From the NCBI RefSeq assembly GCF_022387135.1, contig NZ_CP092462.1, positions 3,720,001 to 3,784,000 of the forward strand: a stretch of DNA of 64,000 nt. The letters are read 5' to 3'. The notes beneath the pieces are model-generated. The model was not told the origin of the DNA, made no database searches, and saw only the letters and a program-made list of their open reading frames with translations. Both the position numbers and the translations under genes were made by a program. Below are positions 17,513 to 25,981 of the stretch, in pieces. Positions within the stretch are counted from its first letter, which is position 1. Every line of letters starts with the position of its first letter. The DNA comes from Comamonas sp. B21-038 (lineage in GTDB: Bacteria; Pseudomonadota; Gammaproteobacteria; Burkholderiales; Burkholderiaceae_C).

Positions 17513-17541
17513 TAGCCACCTGGGCTGAATAGGTCTATATT
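17513..17541 (+). promoter_or_regulatory. Possible sigma70 promoter of the membrane protein gene
   Basis: A TATATT -10 hexamer (17536-17541) lies 17 bases after TAGCCA, which matches four of six -35 positions. It would give a leader of about 170 bases. Moderate support only. Confidence 0.3.
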
Positions 17542-17719
17542 GAAGTGAAGGTGTAGCGGGTGTGCTGTACCCATCAGCCCACGTCTTCTGCGCCTTGATT
17601 GCCGCATTGCAACAGGCCACATCGTGCATGCGGTTCCTTAAAACAGGGCTGCAATGCCCGCTGTGGGTCCTGGCAAGGGGCCTGCGGCCCGCAGTGACAG
17701 CCTCCAACAGGAGACAAAA

Positions 17720-18274
17720 ATGGCTGTCATCACCCATGACCATGGATTGCATTCCGCCCCTCGCGAAGGCGCGCACAAGCGCCACTTCAGCGCCAAGCGG
17801 ATCTGCCTGGGGATCGTGCTTTTGTGTGTAGCCCTCGCCGCTCTGGTGCTGCCGCTGGTCCGTGAAGGCTTGCAGCTGATCCAGACCCAGCTGCACTGGC
17901 CTGCCCTCTCCAGCTGGCTGGCCCAGGCCCCCATGGCCAGCTGGCTGATGATGTTTATCTGGGGCGCGCTGGTGCCGCTCTCGCTGATCGCCATGCTGCG
18001 CTACCACCGCAATGGGCTGGGCATTGTCGTGGCGCTGGCTTTTGCTGCGGTGGCCGTCATCTGGTATGTACACATGCCCGCCCAATCGGGCTGCGCGGCC
18101 CAGTACAAGGACAGCATCTGGTGCTCGGTCATCGCCTGGGGCTACAGCCTGAGCCTGGGCATCAGCAACGCCGTCTACCTGTTTGCGCTGGTGATGGCCT
18201 TGCTCGGCGGCATCAGCTTTGCAGCGATCCCCGAGGATGATGAAGAAGATACCGGGCAGCAAGCGGCCCAGTGA
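17720..18274 (+). CDS. Unknown four-helix membrane protein
   Basis: I do not recognise this 184-aa protein. It starts at an ATG with a clear AGGAG site. A 28-residue histidine- and lysine-containing N-terminus is followed by four hydrophobic segments (about residues 30-50, 70-92, 94-116 and 140-170). A short loop between helices three and four carries two cysteines (SGCAAQYKDSIWC), probably on the periplasmic side where they could form a disulfide. The C-terminus is acidic (PEDDEEDTG). It is divergent from the encapsulin operon and convergent with the sulfatase, seven bases from its stop. A link to sulfur metabolism is possible only by position. Confidence 0.75.
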   Translation: MAVITHDHGLHSAPREGAHKRHFSAKRICLGIVLLCVALAALVLPLVREGLQLIQTQLHWPALSSWLAQAPMASWLMMFIWGALVPLSLIAMLRYHRNGLGIVVALAFAAVAVIWYVHMPAQSGCAAQYKDSIWCSVIAWGYSLSLGISNAVYLFALVMALLGGISFAAIPEDDEEDTGQQAAQ

Positions 18275-18280
18275 TGATGC

Positions 18281-19618
18281 TCAACGCTGGGGCATGTCGG
18301 CTTCGGTGTAGCACAGGCTCACGGTCGCATCCCCCGGTATCGGTGGCATGCTGGCGTTCCAGGCCTCCCAGGCGGCCACCATGGCTTGCAGGCGCTCCGG
18401 CAGCACGCTGGCCAGGTTGGCGCGCTCGCGTTCGTCGGCGCGCAGGTTGAACAGATAGTCCACCCCATCGACGCGCAGGTATTTCCAGTCGCCATCACGC
18501 ATCGCGCGCTGGCCCCGGTGGTTCATGCGCCAGAACAGGGGCTGGTCGTCCTGCCATGCCGCGTCCTGCAACAGTGGCAGCAGCGATTGTCCATCCCAGG
18601 GGTAGCCGGCAGCAGGCTCGGCCCCGCCAATCTCCAGCATCGTAGCGCTCCAGTCCATCGTCATGCAGGTCTGGCGGCTTTCACCCGCAGGCGCAATCAC
18701 ACGCGGCCAATGGGCCACCCAGGGCACGCGGATGCCGCCTTCGGTCAGGTCCATCTTGCCGCCCACCAGCGGCCAGTTGTCCGAGAAGCGCTCGCCGCCG
18801 TTGTCACTGGTGAACACGATCAGGGTGTCGTCTGCCAGCCCATGCGCCTGCAAGCGCTCCACCAGGCGGCCAATGCCTTCGTCCATGTGGTGGATCATGC
18901 GCTGGTAGCTCTCGACATTGCCGCCATGCAGGTGGTAGATGGCCTGCTTGTTCTCCACCAGCTCGCGCGACAGCGCCTCGTCGTCCCGGGTTTCCCAGGG
19001 CCAGTGCGGCGCCGTGTAGTGCACGCTCAAAAAGAAAGGCGTGTCCTGCTGCGCGCCAGCCGCCATGCGGTCGATGTAGTCCACTGCGTAGTCGCTGATC
19101 AGGTCGGTCAGGTAGCCGGGCTGCTCGCGCTCGGCCTCGCCAAACCAGAGGTCATGCTGGCCGTTGGCACCACAGTGGCTGAAATAGTCCACCCCGCCCG
19201 ACATGGGCCCGAAGAACTCTTCATAGCCGGATTGGAGGGGGCTGAAATGCGGCGGGTAGCCCAAGTGCCATTTGCCCATCAAGGCCGTGCGGTAGCCTGC
19301 CGCGCGCAGCAGCGACGGCAAGGTCGGGTGGCTGGGCGGCAGGCCCAGGTCCGGGTTACCGCGTGTGGCGGTGCGGATCGGCTCCTCGGCCGCACCGCGC
19401 AGGCGGTACTGGTAGCGCGCCGTCATCAGCGCAAAGCGCGTGGGCGAGCAGACCGGCGAGTTGGAATAGCCCTGCGTGAGCTTGAGCCCCCCGGCAGCGA
19501 GCGCATCGATGTGCGGTGACACGGCGCCAAAGCTGGCGTTGCGGCCGCCATAGCAGCCCAGATCGGCGTAGCCCAGGTCATCGGCCACGATAAAGATGAT
19601 GTTCGGTCGTTTCAACAC
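18281..19618 (-). CDS. Type I sulfatase
   Basis: A formylglycine-dependent sulfatase that hydrolyses sulfate esters. In the 445-aa form the activation motif is Cys57 in CSPTR (family pattern C-x-P-x-R), where the cysteine is converted to formylglycine. Metal-binding landmarks are ADDLGYADLG near the N-terminus and FTSDNGGERF near residue 255. The GTG at 19618 is preferred because longer forms run into the upstream Bug gene. No signal peptide is visible, so it is probably cytoplasmic, and substrates would need import. It is probably co-transcribed with the Bug receptor 41 bases upstream. The substrate is unknown. Confidence 0.88.
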   Translation of the reverse strand: MLKRPNIIFIVADDLGYADLGCYGGRNASFGAVSPHIDALAAGGLKLTQGYSNSPVCSPTRFALMTARYQYRLRGAAEEPIRTATRGNPDLGLPPSHPTLPSLLRAAGYRTALMGKWHLGYPPHFSPLQSGYEEFFGPMSGGVDYFSHCGANGQHDLWFGEAEREQPGYLTDLISDYAVDYIDRMAAGAQQDTPFFLSVHYTAPHWPWETRDDEALSRELVENKQAIYHLHGGNVESYQRMIHHMDEGIGRLVERLQAHGLADDTLIVFTSDNGGERFSDNWPLVGGKMDLTEGGIRVPWVAHWPRVIAPAGESRQTCMTMDWSATMLEIGGAEPAAGYPWDGQSLLPLLQDAAWQDDQPLFWRMNHRGQRAMRDGDWKYLRVDGVDYLFNLRADERERANLASVLPERLQAMVAAWEAWNASMPPIPGDATVSLCYTEADMPQR

Positions 19619-19659
19619 GGGGTCTCGCTCACAGTCAGGGCAGTTCAGGGGAAAACGGA

Positions 19660-20643
19660 TCAGGGCTTGTAGCCCGAGGCCTGGATCACCGGGGCCCACT
19701 GCTTCTTATAGGCCTGCAGCGCCTTGGCGGTCTGCTCGGAGGTGCTGGCCACCGGGTCCAGGTAGTTGGCCGCAAACTGCCTGTGCACTTCCGGATCCTG
19801 CATCACCTTGTGGATGGCGGCGGCATAGCGCTGCACCTGGGCGGCAGGCATGGACTGGGGCGCAAAAAAGGTGTTCCAGCCGGCGGCAGACAGGTTCACA
19901 CCCGCTTCCTTCAGGGTCGGCACATCGGGCACAACGGCATTGCGGGCATCGCCACTGACAGCCAGCAGGCGCAGCTTGCCAGCCTGGTGCTGCTGCACCA
20001 GGGTGTCGAGCGTATCGACCGCTACCGGCACCTGCCCGCCCATCAGATCGGTGAGCAGGGGCGCAGAGCCCTTGTAGCCCACTGCCTCGGCCTCGACGCC
20101 AGCTTGCTGGCCGAGCATCAGCGCAAAAAAGTGCGGCAGGCTGCCGGTGGCAGGCACGCCGATATTGGCCTTGGCCGGGTTGGCCTTGAGCCATGCCAGC
20201 AGATGCTTCATCTCCTTGACCGGCACGGCGCTGGCCACGGCCACGCCAAACACATAGCGGTTGACTTCGCTGACCGGCACAAAATCCTGCTCGGGGTCGT
20301 AGCCCAGGTTGTTCACCACCAGCGGCGCAACCACCATGACGGCGGGGTTGGCCAGCATCAGCACCGGCTGGCTGGCGGGCGCGTTCTTCACGAACTGCGC
20401 AGCCACGCGGCCGCCGGCGCCCACTTTGTTTTCGACAATCACGGTGCTGCCCAGGCTGGCCTGCAACTTGTCGGCCACGATGCGCGCGACGCGGTCGGTC
20501 GCCCCGCCGGGCGGGTAGCCAACGATGATGCGCAGCACGCCATCCTGGGCCTGCGCGGGCAAGGCCCACATCGAAGAGGTAGTGGCCAGCACCGAGGCAG
20601 CCAGCGCTGCGGACTGGCCGAGAAAATGACGACGTTGAACCAT
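19660..20643 (-). CDS. Bug-family receptor co-transcribed with a sulfatase
   Basis: A Bug/TctC-type periplasmic receptor, 327 aa. VQRRHFLGQ at the N-terminus is a twin-arginine signal motif, cleaved after AQA near residue 32. Mature landmarks are LRIIVGYPPGGATDRVAR and VENKVGAGGRVAAQ. It lacks tctAB partners nearby. Because the sulfatase follows immediately and a MarR regulator is divergent, it may bind a sulfated or sulfonated carboxylate. That is inference from context; Bug sequences do not reveal ligands directly. Confidence 0.9.
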   Translation of the reverse strand: MVQRRHFLGQSAALAASVLATTSSMWALPAQAQDGVLRIIVGYPPGGATDRVARIVADKLQASLGSTVIVENKVGAGGRVAAQFVKNAPASQPVLMLANPAVMVVAPLVVNNLGYDPEQDFVPVSEVNRYVFGVAVASAVPVKEMKHLLAWLKANPAKANIGVPATGSLPHFFALMLGQQAGVEAEAVGYKGSAPLLTDLMGGQVPVAVDTLDTLVQQHQAGKLRLLAVSGDARNAVVPDVPTLKEAGVNLSAAGWNTFFAPQSMPAAQVQRYAAAIHKVMQDPEVHRQFAANYLDPVASTSEQTAKALQAYKKQWAPVIQASGYKP

Positions 20644-20743
20644 GGGAAGTGTCTCCGGTGCATATGAACAGGGGCCCGCAACAGCAGGCCCATGCCCGCT
20701 ATGGTGCCGCGTTTGATCTAGCCTGAAGGCATAAGCTTTTTCC

Positions 20744-20805
20744 ACTGCAGAACAAGCGCCCGCGCAGGCTGTCTGCACTGTAGAAAACCAGGGCACAATT
20801 GTTCT
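20744..20805. promoter_or_regulatory. Repeats in the Bug/MarR divergent promoter region
   Basis: Two direct repeats of CACTGYAGAA (20744-20753, 20776-20785) are 32 bases apart, about three helical turns. An inverted pair AGAACAA (20749-20755) and TTGTTCT (20799-20805) spans the same stretch. Such repeats between a regulator and its divergent target often bind that regulator, here MarR. Confidence 0.4.
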
Positions 20806-20833
20806 AATCAACCATCGCCCGGATTTACCCGCA

Positions 20834-21358
20834 GTGCTGCCCAACCCCCTCGCCGATCCGCAGCAGCCCAGCGACCTGCTGCTCTACCGCCTGGCCAAGC
20901 TCACTGCATCGGCGGGCCGGCTGGTCACGCGGCTGTGCGAGCGGCATTACGGCATCACCCGGCGCGAATGGGGTGTGCTGATGTGGCTGGCGCGCCAGCC
21001 TGGTCTGCAGCCCTCGCAGCTGGCCGATCTGCTCGAACTCGACCGGGCCCGCATCTCGCGCGCCATTGCGTCGATGCAGGCCAAGGGCCTGTTGCACAAA
21101 TCCACCGAGACGGGCAACCGCCGCCGCGCCGCGCTGCAACTGAGCCCCGCCGGCCAGCGCCTGCATGATGCGCTGCTGCCCCAGGTGCGGCGCATCAACA
21201 CCGATCTGGTGGCCGCGCTCGATGCCGATGCCCTGCAGCAGCTGGACCAGAGCCTGCACCGCCTGCAGCAGCAGGCCAGCCGGGCCGCGCAGGACGAGGC
21301 CAGCGACGCGGCCTTTCCGCCGCGCCAGTCCGGACACCGCCAGAACCCCCTGGGCTGA
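20834..21358 (+). CDS. MarR-family transcriptional regulator
   Basis: A 174-aa winged-helix regulator beginning at a GTG. The DNA-binding region is about residues 30-100 ([33 protein letters not shown], then the wing [12 protein letters not shown]). The C-terminal dimer helix follows and the last 25 residues are low complexity. It is divergent from the Bug receptor and sulfatase, the usual position for a MarR repressor of a catabolic operon. The ligand is unknown but could be the sulfatase substrate or an aromatic product of it. Confidence 0.88.
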   Translation: MLPNPLADPQQPSDLLLYRLAKLTASAGRLVTRLCERHYGITRREWGVLMWLARQPGLQPSQLADLLELDRARISRAIASMQAKGLLHKSTETGNRRRAALQLSPAGQRLHDALLPQVRRINTDLVAALDADALQQLDQSLHRLQQQASRAAQDEASDAAFPPRQSGHRQNPLG

Positions 21359-21455
21359 GCCGCAGGCGCGCGATCTGCGCGCCTGGCTCCATACCCTACC
21401 CTGGCAAACCGGCATCGCTGCCCAGGCATCAGCAACTGCGCGACAATCCCTGCCC

Positions 21456-22571
21456 ATGAGCACGACATTTGCACCGCTGACCAACGACACCTTCCTGCGC
21501 GCCTGCCGCCGCCAGGCGACGGACTACACCCCCCTGTGGCTGATGCGCCAGGCGGGCCGCTACCTGCCCGAGTACAAGGCCACGCGCGCGCGCGCCGGCA
21601 GCTTCATGGGGCTGGCGACGAATGTGGACTACGCCACCGAGGTGACCTTGCAGCCGCTCGAGCGCTTTGCGCTGGACGCCGCGATCCTCTTCAGCGACAT
21701 CCTGACCGTGCCCGACGCGATGGGCCTGGGGCTGTCGTTTGCCGAAGGCGAAGGCCCGCGTTTTGCCAAGGTGGTGCGCGACGAAGCCGCCGTGCAGGCG
21801 CTGGCCGTGCCCGACATGGACAAGCTGCGCTATGTGTTCGATGCGGTGACCAGCATCCGCCGTGCGCTCGATGGCCGCGTGCCGCTGATCGGCTTTTCCG
21901 GCAGCCCCTGGACCCTGGCCTGCTACATGGTCGAAGGCAAGGGCAGCGATGACTACCGCCAGGTCAAGTCGCTGATGTACAGCCGCCCCGATCTGATGCA
22001 CCGCATCCTGGCGGTGAATGCCGACAGCGTGGCCGCCTACCTCAACGCCCAGATCGATGCCGGCGCGCAGGCCGTGATGATTTTTGACAGCTGGGGCGGC
22101 GTGCTGGCCGATGGCGCATTTCAGCAATTCAGCCTGGCCTACACCACGCGCGTGCTGAGCCAGCTCCAGCGCCACGGCACCGATGGCAGCGACGTGCCCC
22201 GCATCGTGTTCACCAAGGGCGGCGGCATCTGGCTGCCCGAGATGCGCGATCTGGACTGCGAGGTGCTGGGCCTGGACTGGACCGCCAACCTCGGCAAGGC
22301 CCGCGCGATCGTCGGCGGCGAAGCCGGCGGCCCCGGCAAGGCGCTGCAAGGCAATATCGACCCCAATGTACTGTTTGCACCGCCCGAGCGCATCGCCGAG
22401 CAGGTACGCCATGTGCTGGAGAGCTTTGGCACGCCCCACACCGACACCAGCCGCCCCGGCCCCACGCACATCTTCAACCTGGGCCACGGCATCAGCCAGT
22501 TCACCCCGCCCGAGCATGTGGCGGCCTTGGTGGAAGCGGTGCACAGCCAGTCGCGTGCGATGCGTACTTAA
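21456..22571 (+). CDS. hemE: Uroporphyrinogen decarboxylase HemE
   Basis: Converts uroporphyrinogen III to coproporphyrinogen III by four decarboxylations, a cytoplasmic step of heme synthesis. The 371 aa are in the family range. Both signatures are present: [15 protein letters not shown] near residue 25, whose arginines bind substrate carboxylates, and [16 protein letters not shown] near residue 150. The ATG at 21456 is chosen from homology; the frame is open upstream. It is monocistronic, with a hairpin following, and convergent with the GmhB-like gene. Confidence 0.96.
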   Translation: MSTTFAPLTNDTFLRACRRQATDYTPLWLMRQAGRYLPEYKATRARAGSFMGLATNVDYATEVTLQPLERFALDAAILFSDILTVPDAMGLGLSFAEGEGPRFAKVVRDEAAVQALAVPDMDKLRYVFDAVTSIRRALDGRVPLIGFSGSPWTLACYMVEGKGSDDYRQVKSLMYSRPDLMHRILAVNADSVAAYLNAQIDAGAQAVMIFDSWGGVLADGAFQQFSLAYTTRVLSQLQRHGTDGSDVPRIVFTKGGGIWLPEMRDLDCEVLGLDWTANLGKARAIVGGEAGGPGKALQGNIDPNVLFAPPERIAEQVRHVLESFGTPHTDTSRPGPTHIFNLGHGISQFTPPEHVAALVEAVHSQSRAMRT

Positions 22572-22606
22572 TGGCGGCGGCTGAGCGCTGCTGCATCGCC
22601 CAAGCA

Positions 22607-22629
22607 AAAGCCCCGCCATGCGGGGCTTT
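22607..22629. terminator. Hairpin terminator shared by hemE and the GmhB-like gene
   Basis: A 10-bp stem (AAAGCCCCGC/GCGGGGCTTT) with a 3-base loop. The T tracts are short (three to four) on both strands, so it is a modest bidirectional terminator. Confidence 0.65.
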
Positions 22630-22653
22630 GTGCATCGTGGGAGCAACCTGCTC

Positions 22654-23214
22654 TCAAGCCTGCGGCGGCCGATTCGCCATGCTTTGCAGCAAGTGCTCGG
22701 TGCACTGGACCATGCTGGCATGCTGCTGCGCCTCCTGCGATGGGCAGAGCGCCGTCTCGGCATCCGGCCCGCCGGGCACGGAGACCCAGTGCAGGCGCGC
22801 GCCCAGGCCGGCTGCAGCCTGCAGCAGGCTGGCGCTGCGGGCGATCACTGCGACCTTGCCCGCTTCCATGTTGAAGCGGTCCAGAATCTCGCGCAGCAGC
22901 GCGGCCTGGGCGTCCAGGCAGTCGCAGTGGTCATCGGGTGGATGGGGGCAGAAGAACACCGCATCAACCTTGGCGCCGACGGTGGCCAGCTCCTTGTACA
23001 TCTGACGGTGGTAGTCGTTGAGCGCGGCGCAGTCGTACAGGCCCCGCCCCAGACCGGGCTGGTTGGCGACCAGCACCACATGCCAGCCAGACAGGTTGAG
23101 CCGGGCGATGCTGATGGCCGCATCGGGCATGCTCTGCCAGTCCTGGTGACCGCTCAGCTGGCCCGGCACGGGCTGGCCGACAATACCGTCGCGCTCGAGA
23201 ATCGCAAGTTTCAT
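22654..23214 (-). CDS. GmhB-like HAD-IIIA protein lacking the catalytic nucleophile
   Basis: A 186-aa member of the HAD-IIIA family close to GmhB, the heptose bisphosphate phosphatase of LPS core synthesis. GmhB uses a DxD motif (DRDG) whose first Asp is the nucleophile. Here the motif is LERDG, so Glu7 replaces it; the codon is clearly GAG. The zinc-loop cysteines remain (CPHPPDDHCDC), but the usual lysine-proline motif after them is absent (LDAQAALL). It is therefore probably inactive or altered in chemistry. The ATG at 23214 has GGGAG six bases upstream. It is the last gene after glyQ, a DUF457-like gene and glyS, an order familiar in betaproteobacteria. Confidence 0.8.
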   Translation of the reverse strand: MKLAILERDGIVGQPVPGQLSGHQDWQSMPDAAISIARLNLSGWHVVLVANQPGLGRGLYDCAALNDYHRQMYKELATVGAKVDAVFFCPHPPDDHCDCLDAQAALLREILDRFNMEAGKVAVIARSASLLQAAAGLGARLHWVSVPGGPDAETALCPSQEAQQHASMVQCTEHLLQSMANRPPQA

Positions 23215-23299
23215 CACAGGCTCCCTCAGAAGACAGGCTGCGGCCCTCGGCCTTGGCGGGCGGCAGCCACGCGCGATGGCTGCGCGCCCATCGAGCTTA

Positions 23300-25432
23300 T
23301 CAGGCGGCGGCCAGGCGCGACAGATCGGCGATGCGGTTCATGGCCTCATGCAGGGTCGCCAGCAGGCCCAGGCGGTTGGCCTTGAGCGCCGGGTCTTCGG
23401 CATTCACCATCACATGCTCAAAGAAGGCATCGACGGGCGTGCGCAACGCAGCCAGGGTCTGCAGGCTGGCGGTGTAATCGCCTTCGGCAAACTGGGCATC
23501 GGCCTTGGGCGCAACGGTTTGCAGCGCGGCGAACAGGTCCTTCTCGGCCTGCTCTTGCAGCAGCGCTTCGCCCACATGGGCGCGGACCGGGCCATCGGCC
23601 TTCTTCAGGATATTGCCCACGCGCTTGTTGGCGGCGGCCAGTGCCGGTGCCTCGGGCAGCGCGGCAAAGGCGCGCACGGCTTCCAGGCGCTTTTGCACGT
23701 CGGCCAGGCGCTGGGGGCGGTAGGCCAGCACGGCGTCCACTTCCTGGGCGCCAAAGCCTTGCTCACGCAGGCTGCCGGCCAGCCGGTCATAGATGAAGTC
23801 GGACAGCGCGGCGCTGGCATCTTCGATCTTGTCACCAAAGGCGGGCAAGGTGCTGACCAGCAAGGTGTCCAGGTCCAGTGGCAGGTCCTTTTCGACCAGC
23901 ATGCGGATGACGCCCAGCGCATGGCGGCGCAGCGCAAACGGGTCGCGGTCGCCGGTGGGCAGGTTGCCAATGCCGAACATGCCGACCAGGGTTTCGAGCT
24001 TGTCGGCCAGCGCGACGATCACGCCGACATCGCCACGGGGCAGCACATCGCCGGCAAAGCGCGGCTTGTAGTGGTCTTCGATGGCGTCGGCCACTGCCGT
24101 GTCGAGCTGGTCGTTGAGCGCGTAGTAGCGGCCCATCGTGCCCTGCAGCTCGGGGAACTCGCCGACCATGTCGGTGATCAGGTCGGTCTTGGCCAGTTGC
24201 GCGGCCTGGTCCACCTGCTTGCCCAGCTGGGTGGCGCCCAGCTGCTGCGCAATGCTCTTGGCAATGGCGCGCACACGCTGCACGCGCTCACCCTGGGTGC
24301 CCAGCTTGTTGTGGTAGACGACCTTGTCCAGCGCTTCCACACGCGAGGCCAGGGTTTTCTTGCGGTCCTGGTCAAAGAAGAACTTGGCATCGGCCAGGCG
24401 CGGGCGCACCACGCGCTCGTTGCCGCCGGTCACCGCCGATGCATCGGCCGGGCTGATGTTGCTCACCACCAGGAACTGGTTGGTCAGCGCGCCATCGGCA
24501 GCCAGCAGCGGGAAGTACTTCTGGTTGGCCTTCATCGTCAGGATCAGGCACTCTTGCGGCACGTCGAGAAACTCTTTCTCAAACGCGCAGACCAGCACAT
24601 GCGGACGCTCGACCAGGGCGGTCACTTCATCCAGCAGCGCTTCGTCGTCGATCGGCTTGACGCCGCCGCCCACGCGCTCGGCCGCAGCCTGCAGCTGGCG
24701 CACGATCTCGGCCTTGCGCTCGTCAAAGCTGGCAATCACGGCGCCCTGTTCGGCCAGGGTCTTGGCGTAGCTGTCGGCATCGCTGATCACCAGCGGATCC
24801 ACCAGCGCTTCAAAGCGGTGGCCATGCGTGGTGTTGCCGGCCTTGAGGCCCAGCGCTTCGATCGACAGCAGCACTTCGGTGCCATGCAAGGCCACCAGAC
24901 CGTGCGCCGGGCGCACAAACTGCACGCTGCTCCAGCCGGGCAATTCGCAGTTGCCTTCGAGCTGGTAGGTCATGACCTTGGGGATGGGCAGCTTGGCGAT
25001 GCTCTCGCTCAGCGCCTTTTGCAGGCCTTCGGCCAGGCTGACGCCAGCGGCCGTGCTGTCGTAGAACAGCGCTTCGGCCTTGCCGTCCGGGGCCCGCTTG
25101 AGCTGCGGCACCACCGAGGCGTCCGCGCCCAGCGCAGCCAGCTTCTTGAGCAGGGCCGGCGTAGGCTGGCCATCGGCCGACAGGCCCACGGCCACCGGCA
25201 TGAGCTTTTGCGAGACCTGCTTGTCAGCGGCGCGCGGCAGCACATCGCTGATCAGCGCAGCGAGGCGGCGCGGCGAGGCATAGGCCGTCAGCTGAGAGCC
25301 GTCACCGGCCAGGCCCTGCGCACGCAATTGCTGCAGCAGTACCTGGGCAAAGGCGTCGCCCAGCTTTTTGAGCGCCTTGGGGGGCAGCTCTTCAACAAAC
25401 AGTTCAACCAGAAGATTGGGAGAGGAAGTCAT
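23300..25432 (-). CDS. glyS: Glycyl-tRNA synthetase beta subunit
   Basis: The large subunit of the bacterial alpha2beta2 glycyl-tRNA synthetase, contributing tRNA binding. The 710 aa begin with LLVELFVEELPPKALKKL, the conserved beta-subunit N-terminus, and contain HGHRFEALVDP and KPRFAGDVLPRGDVGVIVALADKLETLVGMF. The ATG shares one base with the stop of the upstream gene (TGATG), so translation is coupled. It is separated from glyQ by a small membrane protein gene. Essential. Confidence 0.96.
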   Translation of the reverse strand: MTSSPNLLVELFVEELPPKALKKLGDAFAQVLLQQLRAQGLAGDGSQLTAYASPRRLAALISDVLPRAADKQVSQKLMPVAVGLSADGQPTPALLKKLAALGADASVVPQLKRAPDGKAEALFYDSTAAGVSLAEGLQKALSESIAKLPIPKVMTYQLEGNCELPGWSSVQFVRPAHGLVALHGTEVLLSIEALGLKAGNTTHGHRFEALVDPLVISDADSYAKTLAEQGAVIASFDERKAEIVRQLQAAAERVGGGVKPIDDEALLDEVTALVERPHVLVCAFEKEFLDVPQECLILTMKANQKYFPLLAADGALTNQFLVVSNISPADASAVTGGNERVVRPRLADAKFFFDQDRKKTLASRVEALDKVVYHNKLGTQGERVQRVRAIAKSIAQQLGATQLGKQVDQAAQLAKTDLITDMVGEFPELQGTMGRYYALNDQLDTAVADAIEDHYKPRFAGDVLPRGDVGVIVALADKLETLVGMFGIGNLPTGDRDPFALRRHALGVIRMLVEKDLPLDLDTLLVSTLPAFGDKIEDASAALSDFIYDRLAGSLREQGFGAQEVDAVLAYRPQRLADVQKRLEAVRAFAALPEAPALAAANKRVGNILKKADGPVRAHVGEALLQEQAEKDLFAALQTVAPKADAQFAEGDYTASLQTLAALRTPVDAFFEHVMVNAEDPALKANRLGLLATLHEAMNRIADLSRLAAA

Positions 25433-25962
25433 CAGGATTTCCGGGTATGGCGCAGCGCGAAGATGGACAGGCCCAGGGTCAGCAGCGGGAACCATACGTT
25501 GTAGAGTTCACTGACCAGGACCTGCACACCGCGCTGCGAGAAAAAGCGGTCTGCAGCGATGGGCGAGACGGCAATCGGTCGCCAAGGGCTGAAAAAACGT
25601 TCGGAGCTCAACGGCCACAACAAAGCAATGCCACTGCCGCCGCTGGTCATCATGTCCAGCAAGGGGTGCGACAAGGTGCAGAAAAACACCCAGGCAAAGC
25701 CGGCCAGGCGCGGCACCTTCCACCAGCGGGCCAGCCCCAGGCCAAGCAGGCCCATCAGCAGTGCAAACAAGGCCGTGTGGGTGATGCCGCGGTGGGCCCA
25801 GATGCCACTGCCGGCGCTGCCGAACTGGTAGGGAATGCCGTCGAAATCAGGCGCAATCGCGGCCAGCGCGCCCACCAGCAGCATGCTGGGCGGCACACGG
25901 CGGCTGCCCAGCGCCAACGCTGCGGCAACCGGTACGGCGACATGCGTGAAGATCGTGGGCAT
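25432..25962 (-). CDS. DUF457/YdjM-type membrane-bound metal-dependent hydrolase
   Basis: A 176-aa inner-membrane protein with the family signatures PDFDGIPY, HRGITHT and LSHPLLDMM, whose histidines and aspartates are thought to bind metal. Hydrophobic segments lie around residues 8-30, 62-82, 90-108 and 155-172. The start MPTIFTHVAVPVA at 25962 matches the family; the frame remains open upstream into glyQ. It sits between glyQ and glyS and overlaps glyS by one base. Biochemical function is not established for the family. Confidence 0.88.
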   Translation of the reverse strand: MPTIFTHVAVPVAAALALGSRRVPPSMLLVGALAAIAPDFDGIPYQFGSAGSGIWAHRGITHTALFALLMGLLGLGLARWWKVPRLAGFAWVFFCTLSHPLLDMMTSGGSGIALLWPLSSERFFSPWRPIAVSPIAADRFFSQRGVQVLVSELYNVWFPLLTLGLSIFALRHTRKS

Positions 25963-25981
25963 GGGCAGCGCGGCAGGGGGT

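Larger units (their letters stand above)
17378..17719. other. Divergent control region of the encapsulin operon and a membrane protein gene
   Basis: A 342-base gap without a credible gene. It contains the hairpin at 17488-17510, two copies of ATGCGC (17454-17459 and 17481-17486) 27 bases apart flanking a TGCACATGCA element, and a weak plus-strand promoter. I could not find convincing minus-strand promoter hexamers for the encapsulin operon. Confidence 0.5.

Noticed and set aside
18281..19618. The sulfatase as a sixth gene of the encapsulin operon
   Set aside because: Although on the same strand, a plus-strand gene with its own ribosome site and the operon's control region lie between them.
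23276..25504. A 742-codon frame on the plus strand opposite glyS
   Set aside because: glyS is unmistakable on the minus strand, and the plus-strand translation is compositionally biased with no motif.
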